Positions 19,809 to 30,391 of a DNA stretch of 64,000 nucleotides are shown piece by piece; the stretch's first letter is position 1; each line of letters starts with the position of its first letter. The DNA is taken from contig NZ_UGSP01000001.1 in assembly GCF_900454535.1 (NCBI RefSeq), positions 42,501 through 106,500 of the forward strand, read 5' to 3'. This DNA is from Avibacterium avium (lineage in GTDB: Bacteria > Pseudomonadota > Gammaproteobacteria > Enterobacterales > Pasteurellaceae). The translations under genes and the position numbers were made by a program. Under the pieces are notes generated by a model that did no database searches, was not told the origin of the DNA, and saw only the letters and a list, made by a program, of their open reading frames with translations.

Positions 19809-20117
19809 TTAGGCGAAATGCACTTGCTCGCCGTGTACGCGACAGGCTTCTTCCAAGCATTGCCAGAATAATTTGCCGTCATTGGCGATCCATTGCCCGT
19901 CTTTGAACGCAAAGTGAAAACCGCCTGCTTTGCTGGCAAGCCAGAGTTCAAGCAATGGCTCTTGCTTGTTTACCACCACTTGGCTGCGATCAGGGAAGGT
20001 GATTGTAAACACCGAACCTTGCGTGTCGCAATCCACATCGCAATCTTGTTCTTCTAATTGTTCTTCAATTTTGAGCCAAACTTGCTCAATATTTTGATGA
20101 AATTCTGTAACGTTCAT
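19809..20117 (-). CDS. cyaY: Iron-sulfur cluster assembly protein CyaY (frataxin)
   Basis: Bacterial frataxin, an iron-binding protein that modulates the IscS cysteine desulfurase. The acidic first helix (QVWLKIEEQLEEQDCDVDCD, around residues 12-31) is the iron-binding ridge. The strands F-T-I-T-F-P-D-R-S-Q-V-V-V-N-K-Q-E-P and L-W-L-A-S-K-A-G-G-F-H-F follow the family pattern. Length 102 against 106 in E. coli. It is divergent from lptM-lysA, as in E. coli. Confidence 0.95.
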   Translation of the reverse strand: MNVTEFHQNIEQVWLKIEEQLEEQDCDVDCDTQGSVFTITFPDRSQVVVNKQEPLLELWLASKAGGFHFAFKDGQWIANDGKLFWQCLEEACRVHGEQVHFA

Positions 20118-20266
20118 AATTTTTCCATAAGCGAAATAGGTAAGGCAGAATTATAGAGAGTTTTTGCTATTTATACAAAGTGCAAAATGATGTAAAAAAG
20201 AATAGATCTTTCTATAAATATCGTTATTATGCGTAAGATTTCTAAGATAACCCAAGAGAATACAAG

Positions 20267-20386
20267 ATGAAAAAACTAATTTTAATCCTCACCTTAGGCG
20301 CGATTACCCTTGCGGCTGCTGGTTGTGGGGTAAAAGGCCCGCTTTATTTCCCTGAACAAGACAACTCACAAGCGCAACAAAAATAA
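20267..20386 (+). CDS. lptM: LPS assembly-associated lipoprotein LptM (YifL)
   Basis: A 39-residue lipoprotein. The signal peptide ends in a lipobox A-A-G-C, with Cys at position 20, followed by the diagnostic G-V-K-G-P-L-Y-F-P segment of YifL/LptM, which in E. coli helps the LptD translocon mature at the outer membrane. The remaining tail is short and polar (EQDNSQAQQK). It lies 31 bp before lysA and divergent from cyaY, which is the E. coli order. Confidence 0.9.
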   Translation: MKKLILILTLGAITLAAAGCGVKGPLYFPEQDNSQAQQK

Positions 20387-20417
20387 GAATTAACAATAAG
20401 AAGTAAAGGACAATCCG

Positions 20418-21668
20418 ATGGATTTTTTTCAATATAAAGATGATCAACTGATGGCAGAACAAGTGCCTGTGGCTGAAATCGCCCAGCAATTCGGCACACC
20501 CGCTTATATTTACTCCCGTGCGACCCTTGAACGCCACTGGCACGCTTTTGATAACGCCTTAGGCGATCACCCCCACCTTATTTGCTTCGCGGTGAAGTCT
20601 AACCCCAATTTAGCGATTTTAAATATTATGGCAAAACTTGGATCGGGCTTTGATATTGTGTCGCAAGGAGAATTAGAACGCGTCCTTGCAGCAGGTGGCG
20701 ACGCGAGCAAAGTGGTGTTTTCTGGCGTAGCAAAATCGGAACAAGAAATTGAGCGTGCGTTAAACGTGGGCATTCGTTGTTTCAATGTAGAAAGCCTTGC
20801 GGAGCTTTATCGCATTAATGAGGTGGCAGGGCGTTTAAACAAAATCGCTCCCATTTCTTTGCGTGTAAACCCCGATGTGGACGCACACACCCACCCTTAC
20901 ATTTCCACAGGCTTGAAAGAAAATAAATTCGGCGTGAGTGTCGATGAAGCCCGCGAAGTGTATCGCATCGCAAGCCAGCTACCACACATTAAAATTACGG
21001 GAATGGATTGCCATATTGGTTCACAACTCACAGAAATTCAGCCATTCCTTGATGCCACAGATCGCTTGATCGTGCTAATGCAGCAGCTTGCTCAAGATGG
21101 CATCGAACTAAAACATTTAGATTTAGGCGGCGGCTTGGGCGTAACCTATAAAGATGAAAATGCGCCGCACCCAAGTGAATATGCAAAAGCGCTATTAACT
21201 AAATTAAAAGATTACCCAAACTTGGAAATTATCCTTGAGCCGGGGCGTGCAATCACTGCGAATGCAGGGATTTTGCTCACCAAAGTAGAATACCTAAAAA
21301 GCAATGAAAGCCGTAATTTCGCCATTGTGGATACGGGAATGAACGATATGATTCGCCCTGCGTTGTATCAAGCTTATATGAATATTATTGAAGTGGATCG
21401 CAGCCTGCCGCGCGAAACAAAAGTTTATGATGTGGTCGGCCCAATTTGCGAAACCTCTGATTTCTTAGGAAAACAGCGTGAACTGGCGATTGCCCAAGGG
21501 GATCTCATCGCCCAGCGTTCTGCCGGTGCTTACGGCGCAAGTATGGCGTCCACTTACAACTCACGCCCAAGAGCGATTGAAGTGATGGTGGACGGCGATC
21601 AAGCACATCTCATTAAACGCCGTGAAACCTACCCTGAATTATGGCAGTTAGAAAGTGTATTGCCGTAA
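20418..21668 (+). CDS. lysA: Diaminopimelate decarboxylase
   Basis: PLP enzyme that makes L-lysine from meso-diaminopimelate, the last step of the pathway. The PLP-binding lysine lies in F-A-V-K-S-N near residue 59. The glycine-rich phosphate-binding segment HLDLGGGLGVTY is near residue 235, the E-P-G-R motif near residue 277, and the substrate-binding C-E-T-S-D near residue 345. Length 416 is normal. It follows lptM with a ribosome site AAAGGA before the ATG and ends at a strong terminator. Confidence 0.97.
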   Translation: MDFFQYKDDQLMAEQVPVAEIAQQFGTPAYIYSRATLERHWHAFDNALGDHPHLICFAVKSNPNLAILNIMAKLGSGFDIVSQGELERVLAAGGDASKVVFSGVAKSEQEIERALNVGIRCFNVESLAELYRINEVAGRLNKIAPISLRVNPDVDAHTHPYISTGLKENKFGVSVDEAREVYRIASQLPHIKITGMDCHIGSQLTEIQPFLDATDRLIVLMQQLAQDGIELKHLDLGGGLGVTYKDENAPHPSEYAKALLTKLKDYPNLEIILEPGRAITANAGILLTKVEYLKSNESRNFAIVDTGMNDMIRPALYQAYMNIIEVDRSLPRETKVYDVVGPICETSDFLGKQRELAIAQGDLIAQRSAGAYGASMASTYNSRPRAIEVMVDGDQAHLIKRRETYPELWQLESVLP

Positions 21669-21685
21669 ATAAATTTTATGCATAA

Positions 21686-21719
21686 AAAAATCCCTAGCAA
21701 AAACTAGGGATTTTTATTT
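21686..21719 (+). terminator. Terminator of lptM-lysA
   Basis: TCCCTAG pairs with CTAGGGA, extended by A/T pairs (AAAATCCCTAG / CTAGGGATTTTT), with a CAAAAA loop. The flanking A and T runs make it usable in both directions. Confidence 0.85.
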
Positions 21720-21742
21720 ATAGCACGCTAAACAAAATAGGC

Positions 21743-22087
21743 TTAGTCTTGTGATGAATTCACATTAAAGGCTTCTAATGCTCGCAAAGAATAGGTATAA
21801 GCTGCGCCAGCATTTAATGCAATTGCCGTGGCTAATGCCGATGCCACTTCTTGCTCCGTTGCTCCTGCTTTTACCGCCTCATCTGCGTGTACGGCAATAC
21901 AGCTCTCACAACGCGTAGTAACCGCTACTGCTAAAGCGATTAATTCACGGGTTTTCGCATCAAGAGCTGAATCAGCCATTGCTTGCGATAATGCACCGTA
22001 AGCTTGCAGCATTTTTGGGTATTTTTTACCAAGTTCACCAAAAGATTTTTTAACGTGAGCTTCTTCTGCTTTCCAATCTTTAAACAT
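21743..22087 (-). CDS. Carboxymuconolactone decarboxylase (AhpD-like) family protein
   Basis: A 114-residue all-helical protein of the CMD/AhpD superfamily. The redox motif C-E-S-C-I-A-V-H lies near residue 56, with the downstream acidic residue expected for AhpD-type peroxidases; this form is usually a disulfide reductase or alkylhydroperoxidase rather than a true decarboxylase. The ribosome site AAGGACAATAAG precedes the ATG. An AraC-type regulator starts 150 bp away in the opposite direction and probably controls it. Confidence 0.85.
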   Translation of the reverse strand: MFKDWKAEEAHVKKSFGELGKKYPKMLQAYGALSQAMADSALDAKTRELIALAVAVTTRCESCIAVHADEAVKAGATEQEVASALATAIALNAGAAYTYSLRALEAFNVNSSQD

Positions 22088-22237
22088 CTTATTGTCCTTA
22101 TTTATGTAATGAAATGTAATGAATTACGCTACCTATTATGAGACTATTCATTCGGACATTCTTAATAAATAAACGCAAAAATCAGTTAAAAAGTCTAAAA
22201 TAATGCTTTATGATAAGCGTTTTTAGGAGAGAGTAAT

Positions 22238-23167
22238 ATGGACGCACTGGATCACTTAATCGAATTAGCTCAAATTGAGGGAGAAATTCACACCCATTGT
22301 TTATTTCAAGGAAATTGGCGAGCGTATCAACCAAGTGCGGTGCAAAATATGGGGGTTTTTCACATTATTTCGCGTGGAGAATGCCAGTTATTTATGCAAG
22401 ATCAAACCCTTCATTTGCAAGAAGGGGATCTCATTTTTCTCCCCACTGGTGATGAGCATTATATTCAAAGTAAAGATTTTCAACAGGCGCACGCTAAGCA
22501 AATTGAGAAAACAGATGAAGAAAAACAAGCTTGGCAACTTGCGACTAATGTTGTATCTCAAGCAGATTTTGAAATGTTTTGCGGCGCATTTTATTACGAT
22601 AAACAATCAATTTTGTTCAAAATATTACCGCACTTTTTGCACCTTTCTACCCGCACACCAAGCTTAGAAAAATTGATCGACTTGTTTCGTTTGGAAATTG
22701 CACAAGATAAAAAGCAATTAGGCGGGAAATCCGTGATCAATGCACTATGTGCGGTGCTTTTTTGTGATATTTTACGCCAATATATGCAAGATAAAACCGC
22801 TCAAATGGGTTTGCTAGCAGGTTTGCAAGATAAAAAGCTCGCGCCTGTTATCGAACATATTTTAGAAAAGCCAGCCTTTGACTGGAATATGGAAAATCTT
22901 GCGCAACTGGCCAATATGTCGCGCGCCAATTTTATCCGCGTATTCCAAAAAATAATGGCGATCACCCCAGGTAAATTTCTGACTCAAATACGAATGCAAC
23001 AAGCCTCAATGCTACTTAAATCCACCCAGAAAAATATTCTTGCCATTGCCTTAGATGTCGGCTACCAATCCGAAGCCTACTTCAGCCGCGCATTTAAACA
23101 ACATTATGGAATTTCACCGAATAGGTACAGGAAAGGGGAACAAGAAAATAAAAATAATAACGCTTGA
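22238..23167 (+). CDS. AraC-family transcriptional regulator
   Basis: A 309-residue regulator. The N-terminal half is a cupin sensing domain (G-E-C-Q-L-F-M, then L-Q-E-G-D-L-I-F-L-P near residues 65-75). The C-terminal ~100 residues hold the two helix-turn-helix motifs of AraC proteins, with LAQLANMSRANFIRVFQK and the signature ending S-E-A-Y-F-S-R-A-F-K-Q-H-Y-G-I-S-P. It is divergent from the AhpD-like gene and probably regulates it; the inducer is not visible. An exact uptake signal lies early in the gene (22335). Confidence 0.88.
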   Translation: MDALDHLIELAQIEGEIHTHCLFQGNWRAYQPSAVQNMGVFHIISRGECQLFMQDQTLHLQEGDLIFLPTGDEHYIQSKDFQQAHAKQIEKTDEEKQAWQLATNVVSQADFEMFCGAFYYDKQSILFKILPHFLHLSTRTPSLEKLIDLFRLEIAQDKKQLGGKSVINALCAVLFCDILRQYMQDKTAQMGLLAGLQDKKLAPVIEHILEKPAFDWNMENLAQLANMSRANFIRVFQKIMAITPGKFLTQIRMQQASMLLKSTQKNILAIALDVGYQSEAYFSRAFKQHYGISPNRYRKGEQENKNNNA

Positions 23168-23271
23168 AAATACTAATAAGATTTTACCTAGAAAATTACA
23201 ATTTTCAGCTAAATATCAAATTTATTTAATAAAAAAAGAAATTCTTATATGAAAAAAGGAAATGATTAAAA

Positions 23272-23348
23272 TGGCGCACCCGAGAGGATTCGAACCTCTG
23301 ACCGCTCGGTTCGTAGCCGAGTACTCTATCCAGCTGAGCTACGGGTGC
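23272..23348 (-). tRNA. tRNA-Arg (anticodon ACG), copy 1
   Basis: 77 bases including an encoded CCA. The acceptor stem is GCACCCG / CGGGTGC, and the D, anticodon and T arms are standard. The anticodon loop CTACGAA gives ACG, which becomes ICG after editing and reads CGU/CGC/CGA. Confidence 0.97.
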
Positions 23349-23409
23349 GTATTTGAATTTGCTAACCTGTCATTTAATCATTTTAATTTTATTGTAGAGT
23401 GCAATAAAA

Positions 23410-23486
23410 TGGCGCATCCGAGAGGATTCGAACCTCTGACCGCTCGGTTCGTAGCCGAGTACTCTATCCAGCTGAGCTACGGATGC
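23410..23486 (-). tRNA. tRNA-Arg (anticodon ACG), copy 2
   Basis: It matches copy 1 in every loop and stem except a compensated C-G to T-A pair in the acceptor stem (GCATCCG / CGGATGC). The 61-bp spacer and the near identity point to a tandem duplication. Confidence 0.97.
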
Positions 23487-23496
23487 CCTGAGTAAA

Positions 23497-23586
23497 TGGC
23501 GGTGAGAGAGGGATTCGAACCCTCGATAGAGTTTCCCCTATACACCCTTAGCAGGGGTGCGCCTTCAGCCTCTCGGCCATCTCACC
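23497..23586 (-). tRNA. tRNA-Ser (anticodon GCT)
   Basis: 90 bases with encoded CCA, the long variable arm of a class II tRNA (TGTATAGGGGAAACTC region), the acceptor stem GGTGAGA / TCTCACC and the anticodon loop CTGCTAA, giving GCT for AGC/AGU. It is first in the tRNA cluster; the two arginine tRNAs follow in the same direction. Confidence 0.97.
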
Positions 23587-23697
23587 GCAATCGGTTTGTG
23601 CGGCGTATAATACGGATTGAACTTGCATAAGTCAAACGATTTTTATAAATAATGTTTCGTTTGTCTGATTTATCAACAGCTAAGGTGAAATCTATTC

Positions 23698-25710
23698 TTA
23701 ACCATCTAAAATTGCCAGTACATTATTAACGTGCTGTTCGGTTCGCGCATTTTTTTCTGCTTGGCTCAATGCAGGCTTATCTTTTTCCCATTGCACATCA
23801 TCTGGCGGTAATTCCTCTAAAAAGCGGCTTGGCGTTGGTTTAAAAATTTCGCCAAATTGTCGCCGCTCTTTACATAAGGAAAAGGTCAGCGTTTGTTGCG
23901 CGCGTGTAATGCCTACATAGGCTAAACGGCGCTCTTCTTCCACATTATCTTCATCAATGCTAGTTTGGTGCGGCAGGATATTTTCTTCCATTCCCACTAA
24001 GAAAACGTGGGGAAATTCCAGCCCTTTTGACGCGTGCAGGGTCATCAGTTGCACCTGATCGCTTTCATCATCTTCTTCACCACGTTCTAGCATATCACGC
24101 AAAGTTAAGCGCGCGACTACTTGGTTGAGCATCATCGGCTCATTAAACTCATCGCCTTTGAGCATTTCTGCCACCCATTGGAATAAGGTCGCCACATTTT
24201 TACTTTGCACTTCCGCCATTTTCGGTGAAGTCGCGGTTTCGTAAAGATATTCTTCGTAATGCAATTGGCTCAACATTCGGCGAATGGCATCTTCTGGCTC
24301 AGCACGCAAAATTTCATCATTGAGTTCCACAATCCAGCGCGCAAAATGTTGTAAGGCGTTATAGGCTTTGGGGGTAACGCGTTGAATTAATTCAAAATCA
24401 AAAATCGCTTCAAATAAACTAATCTGTTTTTCCGATGCCAACGAACCGAGCTTTTCAAGGGTTGCCGTGCCGATTTCTCGTTTTGGCGTATTGATAATAC
24501 GTAACAGCGCGGCATCATCATCTTGATTCACCAACACGCGCAAATACGCCATCATATCTTTAATTTCTGCCCTTGAGAAAAAAGACGAGCCACCCGAAAT
24601 TTTATAAGGAATACGGTTTTGCATTAGCACTTTTTCAAACAAGCGTGATTGGTGGTTGCCACGATACAAAATGGCGTAATCACGGTATTTGGTTTTGCGC
24701 ATAAAGCGATGGGCGATAAGTTCACCCACCACGCGCTCGGCTTCGTGTTCCTCATTTTTTGCTTCAATCACCTGCAATTTTTCCCCTTCGCCTAAGGTGG
24801 AAAATAATTTTTTGTCAAAAACGTGATCGTTATTGGCAATCAAAATATTGGCGCAATGCAAAATGCGTCCTGTGGAACGGTAATTCTGCTCAAGTTTAAT
24901 CACTTCTAGTTGCGGAAAATCATTTTTCAGGCGCGCCATATTTTGCGGTTTTGCCCCACGCCAAGAATAGATAGATTGATCGTCATCTCCCACCACGGTA
25001 AATCGCGCCGCTTCGCCCACCAACAATTTGATTAATTCATATTGGCTGGTGTTGGTGTCTTGATATTCGTCCACCAGCAAATAGCGAATTTTTGCCTGCC
25101 ATTTTGACCGCACTTCTGCATTTGCGCGTAACAACAAAGTTGGCTGCATAATTAAATCATCAAAATCTAGTGCATTATAAGCACGCAACTGCGTGGTATA
25201 ACGTTGATAGCATTGCGCAAAGGTCTGTTCTTGTGGATCTCGTGCCGTAGCAAGAGCTTGCGCAGGCAAAATAAGATCATTTTTCCAACGTGAAATCCGT
25301 GTCATCAAGGCTTTCAACAGATCTTTATCTTCTTGTAGCAGATCTTTGGTTAATTCTTTCAATAACGCCATTTGATCGGAATCATCAAACAACGTAATGG
25401 CCGATTTGAGCCCTAAATGCTTATGTTCACGCTTTACAATGTCGAAACCAAGGGTGTGAAAAGTGGAGATCGTCAAGCCACGGCTTTGATCTTTACCGAT
25501 GGAATGTGCCACCCGCTCTTTCATTTCGCGTGCGGCTTTATTGGTAAAGGTTACCGCTGCAATGTGCTTGGCAGAATAGCCACAATTTGCGATCAAATGG
25601 GCAATTTTATTAATGATTACCCGTGTTTTGCCCGAGCCAGCGCCCGCCAAAACCAAGCAAGGCCCAGACACATAATGAACGGCTTGTTGTTGCTGTGCGT
25701 TTAATTTCAT
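23698..25710 (-). CDS. rep: ATP-dependent DNA helicase Rep
   Basis: Superfamily 1A 3'-5' helicase that helps replication forks move past bound proteins. The start at 25710 ([23 protein letters not shown]) matches E. coli Rep ([23 protein letters not shown]) and overlaps the upstream gene's stop as ATGA. An in-frame upstream start at 25812 would add 34 residues that are only the antisense of the lipoprotein gene's frame, so it is rejected. Motifs: Walker A A-G-A-G-S-G-K-T, the [10 protein letters not shown] motif [14 protein letters not shown] motif [19 protein letters not shown] motif V, YVGITRAQ motif VI. Length 670 against 673 in E. coli. Confidence 0.95.
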   Translation of the reverse strand: MKLNAQQQQAVHYVSGPCLVLAGAGSGKTRVIINKIAHLIANCGYSAKHIAAVTFTNKAAREMKERVAHSIGKDQSRGLTISTFHTLGFDIVKREHKHLGLKSAITLFDDSDQMALLKELTKDLLQEDKDLLKALMTRISRWKNDLILPAQALATARDPQEQTFAQCYQRYTTQLRAYNALDFDDLIMQPTLLLRANAEVRSKWQAKIRYLLVDEYQDTNTSQYELIKLLVGEAARFTVVGDDDQSIYSWRGAKPQNMARLKNDFPQLEVIKLEQNYRSTGRILHCANILIANNDHVFDKKLFSTLGEGEKLQVIEAKNEEHEAERVVGELIAHRFMRKTKYRDYAILYRGNHQSRLFEKVLMQNRIPYKISGGSSFFSRAEIKDMMAYLRVLVNQDDDAALLRIINTPKREIGTATLEKLGSLASEKQISLFEAIFDFELIQRVTPKAYNALQHFARWIVELNDEILRAEPEDAIRRMLSQLHYEEYLYETATSPKMAEVQSKNVATLFQWVAEMLKGDEFNEPMMLNQVVARLTLRDMLERGEEDDESDQVQLMTLHASKGLEFPHVFLVGMEENILPHQTSIDEDNVEEERRLAYVGITRAQQTLTFSLCKERRQFGEIFKPTPSRFLEELPPDDVQWEKDKPALSQAEKNARTEQHVNNVLAILDG

Positions 25711-25928
25711 TTCGATTCTTCCGCCCACGCATAGGGCAATAATGCGGTGTCTAATAAAAAAGATAACGGCAAGTCTAAAATTGGCAGCCCCCACTTTTGG
25801 GTCATTTCCCAATCGTATTTTGTGCCTGCATAACTTTCATAAGGTTCGGTAGGATCAACCAATTTCACCACCGTGCCACAACCACTTAATAATAAAAGTG
25901 CGGTGGAAATTATCGCTATTTTTTTCAT
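25707..25928 (-). CDS. YceK/YidQ-family (DUF1375) lipoprotein
   Basis: A 73-residue lipoprotein. The signal peptide [17 protein letters not shown] ends in the lipobox L-S-G-C. The mature part has Y-x-G-x-K-Y-D-W and [13 protein letters not shown], the pattern of the DUF1375 family. It overlaps the start of rep by four bases (ATGA), so the two are translationally coupled. The family function is unknown. Confidence 0.85.
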   Translation of the reverse strand: MKKIAIISTALLLLSGCGTVVKLVDPTEPYESYAGTKYDWEMTQKWGLPILDLPLSFLLDTALLPYAWAEESK

Positions 25929-26128
25929 AATGTCCTAAATTTAATGTTTGAGGCATTATAGAGAAAGATCTAGGGGGAATACAACGAAAAGTAAAATTAG
26001 GATCAGGGATTGGTCAATTTATCTTTACAAGTGCGGTGCTTTTTTCCGCGAAATTTCCCCGCACTTATCGCCTTTTGCATACGAATTTTGTACAATGCAC
26101 CGTTTTGAGTGATTATTGAGATTATTGT

Positions 26129-27460
26129 ATGAGTTCAGCGCCAAATATTGGTTTTATTAGCTTAGGTTGTCCTAAGAATTTAGTGGATTCAGAGCGTATT
26201 TTAACGGAGTTGCGTTCTGACGGATATAACATTATTCCGAGTTATGAAAATGCCGATTTAGTGATCGTCAATACCTGCGGATTTATTGACAGTGCGGTGC
26301 AGGAATCTTTAGAAGCCATCGGCGAGGCATTGGAAGAAAATGGCAAGGTGATCGTTACGGGCTGTTTGGGGGCGAAAGAAGATCGCATTCGTGAAGTTCA
26401 CCCAAAAGTGCTGGAAGTGACAGGCCCACATAGCTATGAAGCGGTGATGGAGCAAGTGCATAAATATGTGCCGAAGCCTGCCCACAATCCTTATGTTAGC
26501 CTTGTACCAGCGCAAGGCGTAAAACTTACGCCGAAGCATTATGCCTATTTGAAAATTTCTGAAGGTTGCGATCATCGTTGTACGTTCTGCATTATCCCCT
26601 CAATGCGTGGGGATTTAGATAGCCGCCCGATTACGCAAGTGTTAGATGAAGCCAAACGCCTTGCCGATGCGGGCGTAAAAGAGTTGCTTATCGTGTCGCA
26701 AGATACCTCTGCTTATTCTTTAGATCAAAGCAAAGAAAATCAAAATAAAACGGTTTTCTGGAACGGTAAGCCGATTAAAAACAATCTCATCAGCCTGTGC
26801 GAACAGTTGGCCACCTTAGGCATTTGGGTGCGTTTGCATTATGTGTATCCTTATCCGCACGTGGATAATTTGATTCCATTAATGGCGGAGGGCAAAATTT
26901 TGCCGTACTTGGATATTCCATTACAACACGCCAGCCCGAAAATTCTCAAAGCGATGAAACGCCCCGGTTCAATCGATCGCACCCTTGAACGAATTAAAAA
27001 ATGGCGTGAAATTTGCCCTGAATTAACCTTGCGTTCTACCTTTATTGTGGGTTTCCCAGGGGAAACGGAAGAAGATTTCCAACAGCTTTTAGATTTCTTG
27101 CAAGAAGCACAATTAGATCGTGTTGGCTGTTTTAAATTTAGCCCGGTAGAAGGTGCGGTCGCCACAGATATGCCAGATCAAGTGCCAGAAGAGGTAAAAG
27201 AAGAACGCTTCCATCGCTTTATGCAAGTGCAACAAGCCATTTCCGCACAGCGTTTACAACAAAAAATTGGCAAAACGCTGCCAGTGATTGTGGACGAAAT
27301 TGACGAAGAGGGCATTATCGGACGCTCAATGGCAGACGCACCAGAAATTGATGGCGTGGTTTATGTGGATAACCTGTCAAACCAAGCGGTGAGTGTGGGA
27401 CAGGTGATTAACGTTACCATTACGCAAGCCGATGAATATGATTTATGGGGAACGAGCTAA
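26129..27460 (+). CDS. rimO: Ribosomal protein uS12 methylthiotransferase RimO
   Basis: Radical-SAM enzyme that adds a methylthio group to Asp89 of ribosomal protein uS12. The N-terminal UPF0004 domain has the three cluster cysteines C14, C50 and C79; the radical-SAM triad is C147, C151, C154 (CDHRCTFC); a TRAM domain ends the protein. Length 443 against 441 in E. coli. The stop overlaps the start of the next gene (TAATG), so the two are likely co-translated. Confidence 0.97.
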   Translation: MSSAPNIGFISLGCPKNLVDSERILTELRSDGYNIIPSYENADLVIVNTCGFIDSAVQESLEAIGEALEENGKVIVTGCLGAKEDRIREVHPKVLEVTGPHSYEAVMEQVHKYVPKPAHNPYVSLVPAQGVKLTPKHYAYLKISEGCDHRCTFCIIPSMRGDLDSRPITQVLDEAKRLADAGVKELLIVSQDTSAYSLDQSKENQNKTVFWNGKPIKNNLISLCEQLATLGIWVRLHYVYPYPHVDNLIPLMAEGKILPYLDIPLQHASPKILKAMKRPGSIDRTLERIKKWREICPELTLRSTFIVGFPGETEEDFQQLLDFLQEAQLDRVGCFKFSPVEGAVATDMPDQVPEEVKEERFHRFMQVQQAISAQRLQQKIGKTLPVIVDEIDEEGIIGRSMADAPEIDGVVYVDNLSNQAVSVGQVINVTITQADEYDLWGTS

Positions 27461-27933
27461 TGACAGTGAAGGTGCTTTTTGTCTGCTTGGGGAACATCTG
27501 CCGTTCCCCAATGGCAGAATATCTTTTCCGCGAAAAAGTGAAACAAGCGGGGCTAGCCGATAAAATCCTCTGCGATAGTGCGGGAACATCAGGCTGGCAC
27601 GATGGCGAAGATATGCACTGTGGCACAGCAGAAACCCTTGAATTACATCATATTGATAATAAAGGCTTTACTAGCCGAAAAGTGCGGTCAAAAGATTGTC
27701 AGGATTTTGATTATCTGATTGCAATGGACAATCAAAATTTAGCGGATTTGGAAAAATTATTTGGGCATTACCCTGAAAAATTATTTCAAATCACCCAACT
27801 TTGTCCAAACCTTGGCATCGATCATATCCCCGATCCTTGGTACACCAAAAATTTCGAGCAAACTTATGAATTATTGGATCAATGTTGTGAGGCATTGCTT
27901 GCTAAAATTCGTTTAGTGCATTCAATCTCATAG
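27460..27933 (+). CDS. Low-molecular-weight protein-tyrosine phosphatase
   Basis: A 157-residue cysteine phosphatase. The P-loop C-L-G-N-I-C-R-S lies at about residues 8-15, and the general-acid motif D-P-W near residue 126 follows the expected pattern. The start at 27460 overlaps the rimO stop by one base; a start at 27445 is possible in frame but lies inside rimO without a ribosome site. No polysaccharide-export genes of the kind that often accompany such phosphatases (Wzb) are nearby, so its role is unclear. Confidence 0.9.
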   Translation: MTVKVLFVCLGNICRSPMAEYLFREKVKQAGLADKILCDSAGTSGWHDGEDMHCGTAETLELHHIDNKGFTSRKVRSKDCQDFDYLIAMDNQNLADLEKLFGHYPEKLFQITQLCPNLGIDHIPDPWYTKNFEQTYELLDQCCEALLAKIRLVHSIS

Positions 27934-27975
27934 GTAAGAAGAATCAATTTAGCCAGAATCATAACGGTAAGATAA

Positions 27976-28014
27976 CAAAAAACCTGTTGCGGAAATCCAC
28001 AACAGGTTTTTTAT
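27976..28014. terminator. Bidirectional terminator between the phosphatase gene and groEL
   Basis: AAAACCTGTTG pairs with CAACAGGTTTT, with A and T runs on the two sides. It lies between convergent genes and can serve both. Confidence 0.88.
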
Positions 28015-28036
28015 TGGTCAAAGGATAGACGATGAA

Positions 28037-29683
<1,647 letters not shown>

Positions 29684-29711
29684 TTATTCCTTCTTAATAA
29701 TTAATTTTGCT

Positions 29712-29741
29712 AAAAGTGCGGTGAAAAATAACCGCACTTTT
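29712..29741 (-). terminator. Inverted uptake-signal hairpin between groES and groEL
   Basis: AAAAGTGCGGT pairs with ACCGCACTTTT around an 8-base loop. On the minus strand TAGCAAAATTAATT follows, with no long U tract, so it may act as a weak terminator or mRNA stem that adjusts the ratio of GroES to GroEL, or only serve DNA uptake. Confidence 0.55.
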
Positions 29742-29758
29742 TGATGATTGATTTGGGA

Positions 29759-30049
29759 TTATTCTACGATAGCTAAAATATCGCTTTCAGAAATGATTAA
29801 CACTTCTTCGCCATCAATTTTTTCCGCTTTCACGCCATAGCCATCATTGAAGATAATGGTGTCGCCAACTTTTACATCTAAAGGCAATACTGTGCCGTTT
29901 TCTAAAATGCGACCTTTGCCCACGGCAAGCACTTTAGCACGGGTTGATTTGGTTGCTGCTGAACCTGTTAAAACAATACCACCAGCAGAAAGGGTTTCCA
30001 CTTCTTCACGTTTGATGATCACACGATCGTGTAATGGACGAATATTCAT
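29759..30049 (-). CDS. groES: Co-chaperonin GroES (10 kDa)
   Basis: A 96-residue subunit of the heptameric lid of the GroEL chamber. It begins [14 protein letters not shown] and contains the mobile loop [12 protein letters not shown] near residues 16-28 that contacts GroEL. The ribosome site AAGAAGGAAATTACA precedes the ATG. Transcription starts from a heat-shock promoter about 50 bp upstream. Confidence 0.99.
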   Translation of the reverse strand: MNIRPLHDRVIIKREEVETLSAGGIVLTGSAATKSTRAKVLAVGKGRILENGTVLPLDVKVGDTIIFNDGYGVKAEKIDGEEVLIISESDILAIVE

Positions 30050-30097
30050 TGTAATTTCCTTCTTAAGTTGAGGTTTTAAAACAAAAAAGTATCTTCA

Positions 30098-30125
30098 ATA
30101 TGGGGCAGGATTTTTTCCTTTCAAG
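30098..30125 (-). promoter_or_regulatory. Sigma-32 heat-shock promoter of groES-groEL
   Basis: On the minus strand CTTGAAA (30125-30119) and CCCCATAT (30105-30098) are separated by 13 bp. This is a near-perfect match to the RpoH consensus and lies 49 bp before the groES start. No CIRCE inverted repeat is seen, so control by RpoH rather than HrcA is expected. Confidence 0.9.
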
Positions 30126-30184
30126 AGAATAGCAAAAAATTTTTTGCAAAAATAGGTAAAAAAGCCCCGCACTTTTGAGATAAA

Positions 30185-30203
30185 GATGAGAATAATTTTT
30201 ATT
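30185..30203 (+). promoter_or_regulatory. Possible Fur box upstream of fbpABC
   Basis: GATGAGAATAATTTTTATT matches 13 of 19 positions of the classical Fur box GATAATGATAATCATTATC, counted by eye. It lies about 190 bp before fbpA in an AT-rich gap between fbpA and groES. Iron control of a ferric importer is expected; the site itself is a candidate only. The rest of the 340-bp gap holds the groES promoter and nothing else I can name. Confidence 0.4.
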
Positions 30204-30391
30204 TACTTATCGTATTTTTTTCGGTAAAGTCAATGCTAGCTAAAACAAAGCTTGGCTAAAAAGTTTCAGCTAAATTTAACAGGCGTTTTTCACTGAATTC
30301 AAAAGGAGAAATTCTATTTTCTACGCAAAGTACGGTGCAAAAACGCAGAGATTTTAACCAATCACTCAACTTTAACCACGGAGAACGTGCA

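Noticed and set aside
23262-23495. Repeated protein frame [21 protein letters not shown] in the tRNA region
   Set aside because: It is the antisense of the two tRNA-Arg genes; this is a well-known false protein arising from tRNA sequence.
25711-25812. N-terminal 34-residue extension of Rep from an upstream in-frame start
   Set aside because: The start at 25710 matches E. coli Rep residue for residue and overlaps the lipoprotein stop as ATGA; the extension lies wholly inside the lipoprotein gene.
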